A stretch of DNA of 64,000 nt, taken from Polytrichum commune (Eukaryota; Streptophyta; Polytrichopsida; Polytrichales; Polytrichaceae). Location of the stretch: contig OX485805.1 in NCBI GenBank assembly GCA_950295325.1, positions 29,623,501 through 29,687,500 on the forward strand, in the 5' to 3' direction. The notes below the pieces were generated by a model. The model saw only the letters and a list, made by a program, of their open reading frames with translations, was not told where the DNA came from and made no database searches. Both the position numbers and the translations under genes were made by a program. This document shows positions 23,241-36,405 of the stretch, piece after piece; positions within the stretch are counted from its first letter, which is position 1; each line of letters opens with the position of its first letter.

Positions 23241-24440
23241 TGTTTTGTTTGTTTGATATAATCATTGAGTTACATGCTTTGAATAAAAAAAATATTGAAT
23301 GACTTTCCCATTGGAAAGTGAAAATGAACTTATGTCTCATAAAAACCTATTTAGTTCATGATCTGTATTTCGTACATGTAGTAGAGGCATTTACACGGGT
23401 AGGTCACTTAGTGCATTTTAAAAACGACGTGCGGCATAATATAGAGAGGATTAAAATCATTTGAAATAAAAATTATAAAGGAATTCCAAATAATGAAGGG
23501 GCCATTAAATGTAGACAATCCCATTATAAGTAAGTTAGATGGACATAAAATGTGGGCCATTATTTTTTTGTAAAATTAATATAGGGGCTGAAGATAAGGA
23601 TCCTAGAAGGTATGTTTAGTATGTTTGCTATGGTCTCCTATGTGTTTTCTTCATAACTTTGTTTGCAATGATATTATTGTTTGCACCCTTCTTTGTTTCC
23701 ATGGTTTCCCTTAACACTCGTCAATGCGTTAGGAAGTAGATTAGCTTTTATTACTTAAAAGGAATATAGAGTACAAAAAATTGCAGTGACTTGGACAATA
23801 TAAGTAATGGAAGGGTGCAAACAAATGGGCCATTTTTGAAATTTAAGTAATTATAGGGAGGCTTTAATTCAACCCTTGAAGGTAAATAGCCCCAAAACAA
23901 AAAACCCCCAGCCGCACGTGGTGCACAAAAATGCCTTAGAGTGACCTACCCGTGGGCATTTATCACTTTAAAATGAAAAGCTCAATATAAATACATGAGT
24001 CCATTTTCTAGCATGCCGTTAGTATGTAAACGTTTGTTTTCCCCTATAAACTTCTCATATATATATACGGGGTTTAATTTCATAGTGACCCATGCACATC
24101 ATTTAGGTTTGCAATGAAAAGTCTACCCCAGGGAGCTCGGTTGACTACCGACTAATGATTCTTGCGTGACTAGCAAGTTGGGTTTCTAAACCCCAGTTTG
24201 AAGAACTTGAAGTGAGATTCATATTCAAACTATTTTGAGTACAAGTTGATTAAATCTATTTACTCATTTTCACTCCAGCTGGTTTCCCATGCAATTTTGC
24301 AATCGAGTCACTAGTAGAAAACTATGCCCAAGAAATTATAGCTGAAATCGGCTGCAATTCTTTTGACAAGCCTAATATGCAATCGCTAGACGACTATCAA
24401 TTTTTCTTTTTCGTTTGCGACTGAAATTTAGAAGAAAAAA
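23241..24440. other. non-coding
   Basis: No gene was seen. The 'gccgcacgtggtgcacaaa...gagtgacct.cccgtg' block at about 23909-23955 recurs near 26670-26720, marking a dispersed repeat. Confidence 0.5.
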
Positions 24441-24444
24441 ACTA

Positions 24445-24508
24445 GGGCTTGTAATATACTGTTGGAAAAGCATTTTCAAGACCTTTCCAACGGTATATTA
24501 CACGCCCC
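24445..24508. repeat. short hairpin, about 27-bp arms
   Basis: 'gggcttgtaatatactgttg' and the following 'gaaaag' pair with 'cctttccaacggtatattac' and 'acgcccc' across a short loop of about 11 bp. Mismatches are few. It could be a small foldback element or a precursor-like small-RNA hairpin; nothing in the sequence decides. Confidence 0.75.
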
Positions 24509-27363
24509 CAACCTTGAACACATCCTCCTAGCACCTAGTGAGCAGACCACCCGCCACTTACAACACAAACCAAGCTTGTAAAACCTCCATAACGATCCCC
24601 CATAGAAGACACCTTTTGAGAACTAAGGCATTACACCTCTCATCTGAAACAGGGAGGGTGCCTTTGAGAAATGTATGGATAACATGCACTCAATTACACT
24701 GGTGACAAACACTAATGATGTGACTTTGTTCTTTTCTTTTCTGATGTTGCATGATCAGTTAGGGGTTGTTTACACCATGGACCATGAAGTCGTCCCAAGG
24801 CCCTGTAAACTCTGCGATTGGTTGTCGAACTCGTACTGGGACCACTTCCGCTTACACCAAGGAAAGAATGTCAGAGTGCCCATGGAGTTCGAGGTCCCCA
24901 AAAGATACATCTTAAGGCCTACATTATCCACTGACATGTTCCAACGGATTTTGCGGTAGGAGAGGCAAAAGAGGTGCTCTAGTAGAAAAAAGCAAGGGCC
25001 CATGGCAAAGAAATGTTTTTAAAAACATTTTTTTAATGAATATTTTCTAGAGGAAGAGAAGATGAAGACAAGAGAAGACAAGAGAACAAGAAAAATTTCT
25101 TTTGTCAATTTTTTCCTTTTTGACATATATTAAAAAAATTAAGCACATTCATTTTTTGGTGCATGGTCACTCCTCTTGGTCCACATTGGGTTTATACTTA
25201 GTGAGGACCCAAAGGCTTTGTACATTGAATTTTTAAGAAATCGTACCATGGAAGTTGGACCATCAAGTGGTTCATGATTCATGGTTCATGGAGAGAGAAG
25301 GCAATTAACCTAAGTAAAGTGAAGAAATTGAGAGCATGGGATGGGCATGGTCGTCATGAAATATAGTTGTTAGGCCCTAGATGTGACAAATAAGTAGAAT
25401 AAGTGGAATGACTGAAAAGGGGTATCATAACGAGGATATGGCCTAAATAGGTCTATTGCACCTTGCCAATAAAAGAGAGAGAGTCTATATGCAAGGGATG
25501 ACAAGGCTTGAAGATACTTTGAGAAGGCTATAGGTTGCCAAAGATAGTACCTTGGAAACAAGGAGACTTTACATTGCTAGAGTAAGACTATAGCAATGGT
25601 TGTTATTTTGATGTTCATCATTTCAAATCACATAACAAAGGTTATAGCCTAACTTGGTTATGCATTGCTTGTGATAACCCATGTGGAGGATTCTTGAACT
25701 CAATTGCCCCGCATACCTAAAGATGAAGGTGGTGATTATAATTCTTGAAGACTTGCATGAGGATTGTACGTTGATTAAAATAACTCAATTGTGAGATTAT
25801 TGCAAGCATCCTTCATGGCAAACAAAGACTATGCGGTTATTCAAACAATACCTTGGACTTTGTCCTAACTATGAGTCATTGACAAGTTGCCAAGCTATTG
25901 AGCTTCACAATTGTAGAGCATGAAATTAGAGTAAAAAGAGTCCACATATAGGACGGAAACACACACGATAGAGAAAACACAAACGAACCATAAGAGTGTG
26001 ACATGTTAAGAAGGAATGGAGAAGCAAAAAACCAAGATTATTATTAGAAAATTTCAATCCAACGTGACATAAATCCCTATAGACATTAGCTCGTTCTTCC
26101 CTAAGACCTAGTACCTTGGTTTGTTTCCTTAGGTTAGTTTTAAGTGATAGCAAAAACCTAATTACATTTTGGTGCCGCTTCCCCAACTTCCCCATCTCCT
26201 CAAGTTCTCCTTAGATCTAACATTCAAGCCCATCCATTTTTTCCACTTTTACCCCACATGTAAACCCAAATCAATTACAAAGACTTAACATAACAACTTA
26301 TCCACTACCACGGGGAGGTCACTTCATTGTCAACTTGACACCACCTACGGACAAAGTTTGCTACCCCTTTATTACATGCCATATATAATTTTAAAATTTA
26401 TGATATTTTTTCTACATATACATAAGCATTGACAGTATCTTTTGTATATTTTTTGAAATTTTTAGTCATCTTTATTTTTTTAGTAAATTTTTTAGTTCAA
26501 TTATGTGTCATTCTAGTTAGAAACGGTATGTTTTATGGAAAAAAAATCATCAAATTTAGTTACCACTTTTAACTATGTCATAGGTACTGTGTATATCTAC
26601 TCATGAAAAAAAATTGATAAAATTTTGACCCATTTTGGTGGTGCAAATTACCAAAAGAAGATTTTTTTTGGTCGCACGTGGTGTTCAACTTGACAATGGA
26701 GTGACCTCCCCGTGTTCACTACCCATGATAAATAGTGCAGTTAACCATCCTCATTTCCATGGTAGATGGGGAACCCGGGGAGGGCAGTGTGTCAAAAAGT
26801 TAAGGATATAGGTGCGAATTTATAAGGGGGTATTACTTTCAATTCTCTTCTTTTTTTCACATGCTATCATTATATAATTTTCTACTTTGGGTTAATAGAA
26901 AAATGGCTTGCATTACTTATAATTCCAAATTACCTATTATTGCATACCCTAAAGTACTTTAAAGATGTCCAATGCCATTTTTGATACCCTATATTATTCT
27001 TAAGTCCATTTATAATTTTTTGCCCCCATGTTTTTAAAATACCCTATCATTTGTTTGCACGTATATTGCTACTCCAACCAATGACTACCCTCCCCGGGAT
27101 GGGGAATAGACCTTGATGTCCACGTCAAGAAATTCAAAATTGCATGCGCCACAAATAATGTCCCTCCTTATAAGCAGATGAAAGTATTTGCAACCACTTT
27201 GTACAAGAACAAATTTTTATGGTATTCTTGTCGTGCAACTCTGCTGATTTAGATGCACTCATACATACATTCTTATTACATCTTAGACCCTTGGGGTTGA
27301 CAATGGTTTAAGAGCAAAACTAAAAACAATCCAAACTGATATAGATCAAAGTGCTGATAGTTA
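24509..27363. other. non-coding
   Basis: No supported gene was found. One + strand frame of about 94 codons at 24675-24959 has no recognised motif. The stretch is very AT-rich from 26340 on. Confidence 0.5.
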
Positions 27364-27384
27364 TCAATGATATCTTTGATCCGG

Positions 27385-30300
27385 TAATGTTGTCAAGCTC
27401 AAAGACTGAAACAATTCAATGTTGTCAAAGAGGTCAAGTTCCCCAATCCCCACAGTAATGTTGTCAAGGTCCAACACCCACATAATTTCAATTTTGTCAA
27501 AGAGGTCAGGTTCCCCAATCCCTCCGGTAATGTTGTCAAGCTCTTACACTAAAACAAATCTAATGTTGTCAAAGAGGTCAAGTTTCCCAATCCCTCTGGT
27601 AATGTTGTCAAGCTCTCACACCCAAACAAATCCAATGTTGTCAAAGAGGTCAAGTTCCCCAATCCCTCCGGTAATGTTGCCAAGCTCTTACACCAAGACA
27701 AATGCAATGTTATCAAAGAGTTCAAGTTCCCCAATCCCTCCGGTAATGTTGTCAAGCTCTTACACCAAGACAAATCCAATGTTGGCAAAGACGTCAAGTT
27801 CTCCAATCTCTCCGGTAATGTTGTCAAGTTGGAACACTCATACAAATCCAATGTTGTCAAAGAGGTCAAGTTCCCCAATCCCTTCGGTGATGTTGTCAAG
27901 CTCGAACACCCATACAAATTCAATGTTGTCAAAGAGGTCAAGTTCCCCAATCCCTCCGGTAATGTTGTCAAGCTCGAACACGCAGACAAATCCAATGTTG
28001 TCAAATAGGTCAAGTTCCCCAATCCCTCCGGTAAGGTTGTCAAGCTCGAACACCTTGACAAATCCAATGTTATCAAAGACGTCAAGTTCCTAAATCCCTC
28101 CGGTAATGTTGTCAAGCTCGAACACTCATGCAATTTCAATTTTGTCTAAGAGTTCAAGTTCCTCAATCCGTCCGGTAATGTTGTCAAGCAAAAACACCTA
28201 GACAAATACAATGTTGTCAAAGAGGTCAAGTTCCCCAATCCCTCCGGTAATGTTGTCCAGCTCGGACACGCAGACATATTGAATGTTGCCAAAGAAGTCA
28301 AGTTTCCCAATCCCTTCGGTAATGTTGTTAAGCTCGAACACCCAAGCAAATCCAATGTTATCAAAGAGGTCAAGTTCCCTATTCCCTCTGGTAATGTTGT
28401 TAAGCTCTTACAGCAAGACAAATCCAATGTTGTCAAAAAGGTCAAGTTCCCCAATCCCTCCGGTAATGTTGTCAAGCTCTTACAGCAAGACAAATCCAAT
28501 GTTGTCAAAAAGGTCAAGTTCCCCAATCCCTCCGGTAATGTTGTCAAGCTCTTACAGCAAGACAAATCCAATGTTGTCAAAAAGGTCAAGTTCCCCAATC
28601 CCTCCGGTAATGTTGTCAAGCTCTTACAGCAAGACAAATCCAATGTTGTCAAAAAGGTCAAGTTCCCCAATCCCTCCGGTAATGTTGTCAAGCTCGAACA
28701 CGAAAATAAATGCAAATGTTGTCAAAGAGGTCAAGTTTCCCAATCCGTGCGGTAATGTTGTCAAGCTCAAACATGAAAACAAATTTAATGTTGTCAAAGA
28801 GGTCAAGTTCCCCAATCCCTCCGGTAATGTTGTCAAGCTCTCACACGAAAACAAATGCAATCTTGTCAAAGAGGTCAAGTTCCCCAATCCGTTCGGTAAT
28901 GTTGTGAATCTCGAACGCCCACACAAAACCAATGATGTTAAAGAGGTCAAGTTCCCCAATCCCTCCGGTAATGTTATCAAGCTCGAACACTCAAAGAAAT
29001 GCAATGTTGTCAAGGAGGTCAAGTTCCACAATCCCTTCGGTAATGTTGTCAAGCTCTCACACCCAGACAAATTTAATGTTGTCAAAGAGGTCAAGTTCCC
29101 CAATCCCTCCGGTAATGTTGTCAAGCTCGAACATTGAAACAAATTCAATGTTGTCAAAGAGGTCAAGTTCCCCAATCCCTCCGGTAATGTTGTCCAGCTC
29201 TTACACGAAGATAAATCCAATGTTTTCAAAGAGGTCAAGTTCCCCAATCCCTCCGGTAATGTTGTCCAGCTCTTACACGAAGATAAATCCAATGTTTTCA
29301 AAGAGGTCAAGTTCCCCAATCCCTCCGGTAATGTTCTCAAGCTCGAACACTTAAACAATTTCAATTTTTTCAAAGAGGTCAAGTTCCCCAATCCCTCCGG
29401 TAATGTTGTCAAGCTCAAACACTCAAACAATTTCAATTTTGTCAAAGAGGTCAAGTTCCTCAATCCCTCCGTTAATGTTGTCAAGCTCGAACACCCAGAC
29501 AAATCCAATGTTGTCAAAGAGGTCAAGTTCCTCAATCCCTCTGGTAATGTTGTCAAGCTCGAACACCCAGACAAATCCAATGTTGTCAAAGAGGTAAAGT
29601 TTCCCAATCCCTCCGGTAATGTTGTGAAGCTCGAACACCCAGACAAATCTAATGTTGTCAAAGAGGTCAAGTTCCCCAATCTCTCAGGTAATGTTGTCTA
29701 GCTCTGACACGCAGACAGATTAAATGTTGTCAAAGAAGTTAAGTTCCATAGTCCCTCCGGTAATGTTGTCAAGCTCTCACATCCAGACAAATCCAATGTT
29801 GCCAAAGAGGTCAAGTTCCCCAATCCCTCCGGTAAGGTTGTCAAGCTCGAACACCCAGACAAATCCAATGTTGTCAAAGAGGTCAGGTTCCCCAATCCCT
29901 CCGGTAATGTTGTCAAATCATAACACCAACACAAGTCCAATGTTGTCAAAGAGATCAAGTTCACCAATCCCTCCGGTAATGTTATCAAACTCGGACACTT
30001 AGACAAATTCAATGTTCTCAAAGACGTCAAGTTCCCCAATCCCTACGGTAATGTTGTCATGGTCCTACACTTAGACAAATCCAATGTTGTCAAAGAGGTC
30101 AAGTTCCCCAATCCCTCCGTTAATGTTGTCAAGCTCGAACACCAAGATAATTTCAATGTTGTCAAAGAAGTCAAGTTCTTCAATTCCTTTGTTAATGTTG
30201 TCAACCTTGAACATTCAAACACACGCAATGTTTTCAAAGAAGTCAAATTCCCCAATCCCTTCGGCAAGGTTTTCAATCTCGAACATTCATACAAATCCAA

Positions 30301-30660
30301 TGTTATCAATTTAGTCAAGTTCCCCAATCCCTCCGGTAATGTTGTCAAGCTTTCACACAAATACAACTTTAATGTTGTCAAAGAGGTCAAGTTCCCCAAT
30401 CCCTCCGGTAATGTTGTTAAGCTCTCACACCGAGACAAATCCAATGTTGTCAAAGAGGTCAAGTTCCCAAATCCCTCCGGTAATGTTGTCAAGCTCGAAC
30501 ACCTAGACAAAACCAATGTTGTCAAAGAGGTCAAGTTCCCCAATCCCTCCGGTAATGTTGTCAAGGTCCAACACCAAATCAAACACAACATTGTCAAAGA
30601 AGTCAAGTACTCCAATCCCTCAGGTAATGTTGTCAATCCCTCACATACCAATAGTCCAAG
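27385..30660 (-). repeat. about 45 tandem 72-bp LRR-coding units
   Basis: The 72-bp unit encodes 24 residues with consensus LTTLPEGLGNLTSLTTLDLS and then four more (GCSS). Units are unusually uniform for an LRR domain. Four consecutive units (28405-28476, 28477-28548, 28549-28620, 28621-28692) are identical, each encoding SCCKSLTTLPEGLGNLTFL, and a pair near 29190-29335 is nearly identical. Because the unit length is a multiple of three, both strands show long open frames here. Confidence 0.95.
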
Positions 30661-30981
30661 GGAGCTTACGTCAAGGTCTTTGATCTGTTTGATATTGTCC
30701 TTTAGCCATTGTGAGATTTCTCCATCTATACAAATTGCTTCTACTTTCTTGTACTTCTGGGTTTCAAAGGCACCACAAAATGTCAAAACTATGTTTTGTT
30801 AATCAAAGAGTTAATGAAATTCAACCATTGTGTTCATATGATATGGAAAAACCATTGCATTGCATATTATCGAAATGTTAAATGTCAAATTTAAACAACT
30901 TAGAGTTCAAGCTTTTACGAACATATTTGTGCTTGCATTTCATAAAAATCAACTTATTAAGCTCTTTTATTTGTACCGTAC

Positions 30982-32011
30982 CTTGTCATGTGTCGGTCCA
31001 ATTCCTAGCATAACATTGTTTATTTTCCAAATTCGAGTGCCCAAGTATTCCTCGTTTGTCTCGGCAATCATACGTCCCATGTCACGTAGTTGGTCGTGCA
31101 TTTCTAGATACCCTTCTTCATCTATCTTCACCAAGGATTTGTCCACCAATAAATCAAGCACATGATTTGGGGATGCACCATAGTGGGTACATATACGCAG
31201 GGCCCTATCTTTCTGCATGCCCTTGGGAAAGATGCATGCTACATCCAAAAACATGTTTTTCTCATCGTGTTCCAATCCATCAAAATTGATCCTCAAGTTA
31301 CTCCAAAGCCCTTCATCCCCATCCAAATGCCTACCCCTTTTCATCCTTTGGAAAGCCCGTTCCCAACTTCGAATCCTCTCCTTTCCCCGCAAGAATGCAC
31401 CCATCACTTTCAAGCTCAAAGGCAAGCCGTTACATTTTTCTATGATTTTGTCACGTAGATCAAACAATTGTGGTGACAACTGGTCTCCATCCCCCAAAAC
31501 GTAAGAATCAAAGAGTTCTTTCGCCGCATTTTCATCTAACTTATCAACATCCATCCTACCATTCACGTCCACACGATTGACAATTAAAGCCCAACCACGG
31601 GTTGTTATAATAATCTTGGTGCCATTGTTGATACAAGAAACATCTTCTGGTATTATCTCACACACTTGAGTTGCATCTCTAGGATCATCCAATATTAAAA
31701 GGACTTTCTCTGTAGCCAACAACTTCCTCATTATGTTCTGTGCATCCACCAATGTCCAAGTGGACTCTTTGTCCCTTCCAAACTTTTGTAAAATTTCACA
31801 TAAGATTTCAAATGAATTTTTACTTTTCAAATTTTCAACAAAACATGAAGCATCGTATGTGGACTTCACATTATCAAATATGGCTTTAGCCAAGGTGGTC
31901 TTTCCTATTCCACCCATACCAATGAGACCCAAAATATTCACTCCTTTAAGCTGGTTTTTCACCTTTGCAAGATTGCTTTCCAGACCAACCACAACTTCAT
32001 ATCGTGTTTTC
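30982..32011 (-). other. intact NB-ARC exon of the PNL gene
   Basis: This exon of 1030 bp stays open over 343 codons while the other large exons are interrupted. Its RNBS-D motif (MFLDVACIF) and the D after the kinase-2 motif resemble the TIR-type NB-ARC class. It ends in THDK before a gtacgg donor. The LRR exon then fits best with an acceptor at 'gaaacccag' (exon from 30756), because an alternative acceptor at 'acatag' would shift the frame. Confidence 0.75.
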
Positions 32012-34481
32012 CTTGCATCCACTTGTATGAAGAAGTTTACATATCATGTCAATTGGGCCAAGAAGTGTACACTATGATAGAAGATTCAAAAACGCACAAT
32101 ACATATGAATATTGTATATCTTTCCTAAAAGGTATTACAAAACATGTATTATAAAACATCAACAATTTGTTCCAAAAAAATCTATGAAAGAATAATGTAC
32201 ATACTTTTGAAGATGGTCAAACCAACTCAAATTGAAAAGCAACTTGCATGGTCAAGAAAGTTTGTAAAATTAAGCTTTGAATACCTTAATCTGATTGCTT
32301 GACTTTTCTTTTCAATGTAGCCCTTCAGTTCATTGTGGATTTAAGGACAATTTTCAAAAATTAGTCCAAGTTCAAAAATTATATGTAAGGTAATTAATTA
32401 TGCTTCTAGAAACCAAAGTAATCATTAGTTTGTGGACATATTTTTGGTGATAAATTTTGAAGGTAGAATTTTGATATTGTAAGATTGAATACTTGTAACA
32501 ACTATAAAGCACTATGTAAAACCAAAATCTACTTGGAAGACCATTTGGTGCTACTTTATAGCCTTTGACAAAGATATTTGAGATTTCAACATACATGACC
32601 CGTTTATTGTTGTAGTTGACCATGCTTGCACTAGATCCTATGTTTTGGTTCAATTATCATGTCTTCAACTCCATGCAAATTAACTTAATTATAACAGTTA
32701 ATAAATGACATCTCAAAAATACAAAATAAGCATATTGTAATGGAATGTGTTCTTACCTTCTTGGGAGTAGAGACATTCATCTGGTTAGAGGCCTCCTTCA
32801 CTAGGGTGCTTGGGGAAAAAATCCAACCTTTCTCAAACTGCGGTAAATCATTTGAATATATTCCAACCATGAACTTCTTCTTCAAGGTTGTGAGCCTCTT
32901 ACAAATGTTAGAAAATGTTGGTCTTCGTGAAGGATCCTCAATCCAACATTCTTGGATCAACATAGTAAGTTCCTCACAATTGATAGGTAGCTCAGGCATC
33001 CAACAATCTTTTATTTTTTGCAAAATAACCTCTCTACTATTTGTACCTGAAAATGGTTCCTTCAAAGAAAGGATCTCTGAACAAGTCATACCAAATGACC
33101 ATACATCGGCTGGAAAAGGACATGCCATATTTGAAGGTGACATTTTTTTGTTATTGTTATTCATCTCAGGTGCCATGTACTTTGGTGTACCAATAGTAAA
33201 CTTTTGTAATTAAGGTTTGCTTTGAACTTCTGTTTTTGAAGTATCATAATCTATCAATTTCACAAAATCATAGCTGCCATTTTCTTTGCCTCCTACGGGT
33301 GTTGACACGGAGCTTAGAAGCACATTACTTGGCTTCAAATCAAGATGGGCAACATGCATGTCGTGAAGATAACATATGCCCCTTGCGATTTCATGCATCA
33401 TATCAATTGCAACAAGATATGATAAAGACATCTTGTGCTTCTTCAACAAACCACTCAAGCTCATCTCCATGAGCTCCATTACTAGAAACAAATTTCTTGA
33501 GACATTGTTCGGTCCATCCTGATTGCCCTCATCAAATCTTCCACAACAAATGAATTTGACGAGGTGGATGGCCCAAGCATGCTAAGATGCCAACTTCTTT
33601 GCGAAAGTTGGGGAGAACTCCTACCATTTTTGTTGCACTTTCAAGTCCCAACCAACTTGATTTGCGCACCGCACCTGCCGCTCCAAATCCTATTTCTTCT
33701 AAGAATACCGGCTTTGCTACATCCTTTGGAATTTCCAAAGCATCCAATTCTGCACCTTTCCCTTGTGGTAATTCAAATTGCAGTCTCCTCAATAAATGTT
33801 TTGCCAATTCATTCTCCTTGGAATCATTGGGCATTGTTTGAAGTTGTTTTTCAAGCCTTTCCACCATGGCTTTTTCATCACTTTCAATTTCGCCATAAGT
33901 GGCCACGCTAAAATCAATACATGGATTTCTAAAATTTTGTGAATATGGATAGATATCCAAATATTTTTTCGCACATCGCATCCCAAAAACACCGCAAATC
34001 ATCCACTAGCTCTCGAAAGGCCTCTGTATTGTTCATTTGGAATGTTGTTGCGTTGCACCATTCATGCTTCCCACAATCTTGGACCAATATTCTTACTTTT
34101 CGAGTAATGCGACCTAACTCTTCAAGTACGAGCCCAAATTTATTAGTCGTATCCTTAGTGGATGTGATTATCTCATTCACATGAAGCACAACTCGGTCAA
34201 GCTTCTCCACAAGATTCATGCATTGTTTCACATTCAACACTTGCTCCCCTTGAGAACCTCTTGAAGTTTGGTTACTTCCTCCCTTTGCCACTTCAAAATA
34301 TCTCCAACCTCATTGTTTTGTTTTTGTCCTTTTCTTATATATGTTCCAAACTTCAAGAACCAAATACTCATAAAACCCCAAATCATGCGAACAAATTGCA
34401 AAATCTTGGCCATGATGAAACACTTGTTATTCACCAAACCAACCCACCAATAGATAATTGGTTGATTTGCACACCATAACC

Positions 34482-36405
34482 CTGTAAGTGAACAACGATT
34501 GTCCTAGTCTGCAACAACAAAATTTGAACAAGGTAGATTTAGCATAATTTATGTGCATGAAACTCTACAAACCATTGTCTGGACTTTCAGGCACAATAAA
34601 TAGCGTCATTAATCTCTCACAACAATTGTTTGTGATCATCAGCCTTTGTCTGCAAAAAAAACTTTTTCATCACACAATCCCCAGGAACAGAGTTCAACGT
34701 AACCAAATATCCCATTTCAAAAGACAAAAATCCAGGAGGAATAAGAAGCTTCAAGCCCCCACTCACAAGACTGTTCTATGAACTCTTTGCAGATCATGCA
34801 ATCTTACCAAATAATAGTCAATTCCTTGTAACATACACTGCCACCAAGATACCAAAACTAAATTTACTAGCGTATCAAGTGAATCAAATTCCAATATCAT
34901 GCAAGACCAGAGAGCTTCACAATTAGAGGGTGAGGAAATGGATAGTTCCTCACATGATGAGGGTCCAGGTTGCGATATAGTCAGACAGACCATTTCCAAG
35001 CATTCAATTTATGAAACCTTCTACAAAAACCATGTCTCATCAGTTCAAAAGCTCCCCCTCTCCTCTACGTCGTTAACTGAGAAGAGGGTCACATAGATGT
35101 GAAAGGATCGACAACTTTTAAAGTTGACATTGAATGATTTTCAGACTCGTTAGTTTGAACAATACTAACAAATGTTGACGGCTTCAGTGAGTTCTTTTCA
35201 GATGGGCATTGAAGTAAGTACTTGGATAAGACTGGGAATGACCCTAAGACAGTAAGTAATGTAAGGTCTAGACAACCACCGAGCCTAATAAACCGGTTCA
35301 TTCTCGTGATTGCAAATTAAGCATAAGACACACAAAGATACGAAATAGTGACCCAAGGAAAAAGGAAACTAATGATAAATAATAATAATAAATCTGATAT
35401 TTGCCATGATTCCAGATTCCAGAAGACACCTGTGATTTTGAGGTGAATGAGAAGACCAGCCCTGAATGTTGCGCAAAAATATAACTTAGGCCCCCATGAA
35501 AGGGAAGTAAGTTATGAATGATGACAGAGCTCTAGCCAGGCCAAGAAGTGTTCACAAACGTGCGAATGGCTACTGCAGACAGACTTGAGGAGCATGTCAT
35601 GTCAAGACTCGGGAGAGACGGAGGCTCAGCTAAGATGCCAGCTCCGTACCGATGGAGGAAGTGAATTACTAGAGGAGACCCAACTCCACATTTTGAGGCA
35701 AGAAACAACTCGTTGGTTCCAGGGTTATACATCATTATACTGATGCCAAATGGCTCATAATGAAACTCAACAACGCAAGGGCAGATGAAATTTAGTTACC
35801 CGTTACATTCAGCTCCTTGGTTATCAAGTGGGTTAAGTCCTGTAAGGAAAGCAAGCGCAAAAACCCTCATTGTTTTGTGTTGCAGCTAACACATAAGAAG
35901 AAGAAGAGGAGTTCACATAAATACTACTACTACTACCACCGATAGCCAAAACCCCATTGCGTGCACATCGCTATGTTAGATGGATTCCTAATGCTCTTAA
36001 GTACTGACAAAGTGTTCACTGGACAACGAACATGAGCTACTTACAGAAGGCGATGATGATCCAAGGTAAGCTGCGGGGCTGGAAGAAAGGGTCCTAGGTC
36101 AAATTTTGGATTTCCGGGACATGTCAATAAGAGCGCTATATAAACAAGGCACCCAAAAGCGCCCCTTCGAAAGAAGCAGCAACAACCCTCAGAATGAAAA
36201 TGGAAAACATAAGTTAAGTTAACCCGAGAAATGAACAAGAACATCAACATAATGGACAAAGCTTGGCGGGTCCTGGGAATCGGATAGCAGATAGCGAGAG
36301 TCCAATTCCGTTACTACAACAAGAATGATACGATTGAGAAGAAGGATGATGATATAAGTAGAGTAGGAGTAGAGTGTTGAATGAATAAGTTAGATACATA
36401 CTTAC
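34482..36405 (-). other. candidate 5' UTR intron of the PNL gene
   Basis: A strong acceptor (cttacag at about 34488-34482) lies just before the first coding exon, and a strong donor (TTAG|gtaagtatg) lies at 36405. Nothing between looks coding. If the two are joined the intron would be about 1.9 kb. This joining is inference from splice signals only; a further small exon near 35.8 kb (tttccttacag followed by an exon-like block) is also possible. Confidence 0.35.

Larger units (their letters stand above)
27364..34481 (-). pseudogene. protein kinase-NB-ARC-LRR (PNL-type) immune receptor gene, broken
   Basis: Four exons join in correct phase: 32757-34481 (N-terminal helical region plus kinase), 32285-32322, 30982-32011 (NB-ARC) and 27364-30756 (LRR). 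The protein begins MAKILQFVR at 34413 or eight codons earlier. Kinase features include G-loop GFGAAGAV, ATKMV lysine, FRKEVGIL, HLDLKPSN (HRD changed), IDYDTSK (DFG changed), YMAPEM and DVWSFGM. The NB-ARC is open: P-loop GMGGIGKTT, kinase-2 LLILDD, TTRGWAL, CNGLPLSLK, FLDVACIF and YLEMHDQL. Breaks: frame change near 34250; frame change at a run of six A near 33965; a 2-bp loss in GHP..VKF near 33575; TAA at 33210-33212; in the LRR part TAG at 30043, 29698, 28146 and 27549, a 1-bp gain near 28712, and a shift near 27410. Such proteins normally sense pathogens; this copy cannot make a full-length one unless the lesions are assembly errors. Confidence 0.85.

Noticed and set aside
27419-30802. 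Long + strand open frames with repeats such as MLSKRSSSPIPPVMLSSSNT and VKFPNPSGNVVKLEH
   Set aside because: They are the antisense of the 72-bp LRR units. A repeat length divisible by three keeps several frames open on both strands; there is no start context or splice evidence.
30860-32077. + strand open frames opposite the NB-ARC exon
   Set aside because: They lie antisense to a clearly recognised domain and have no motif of their own.
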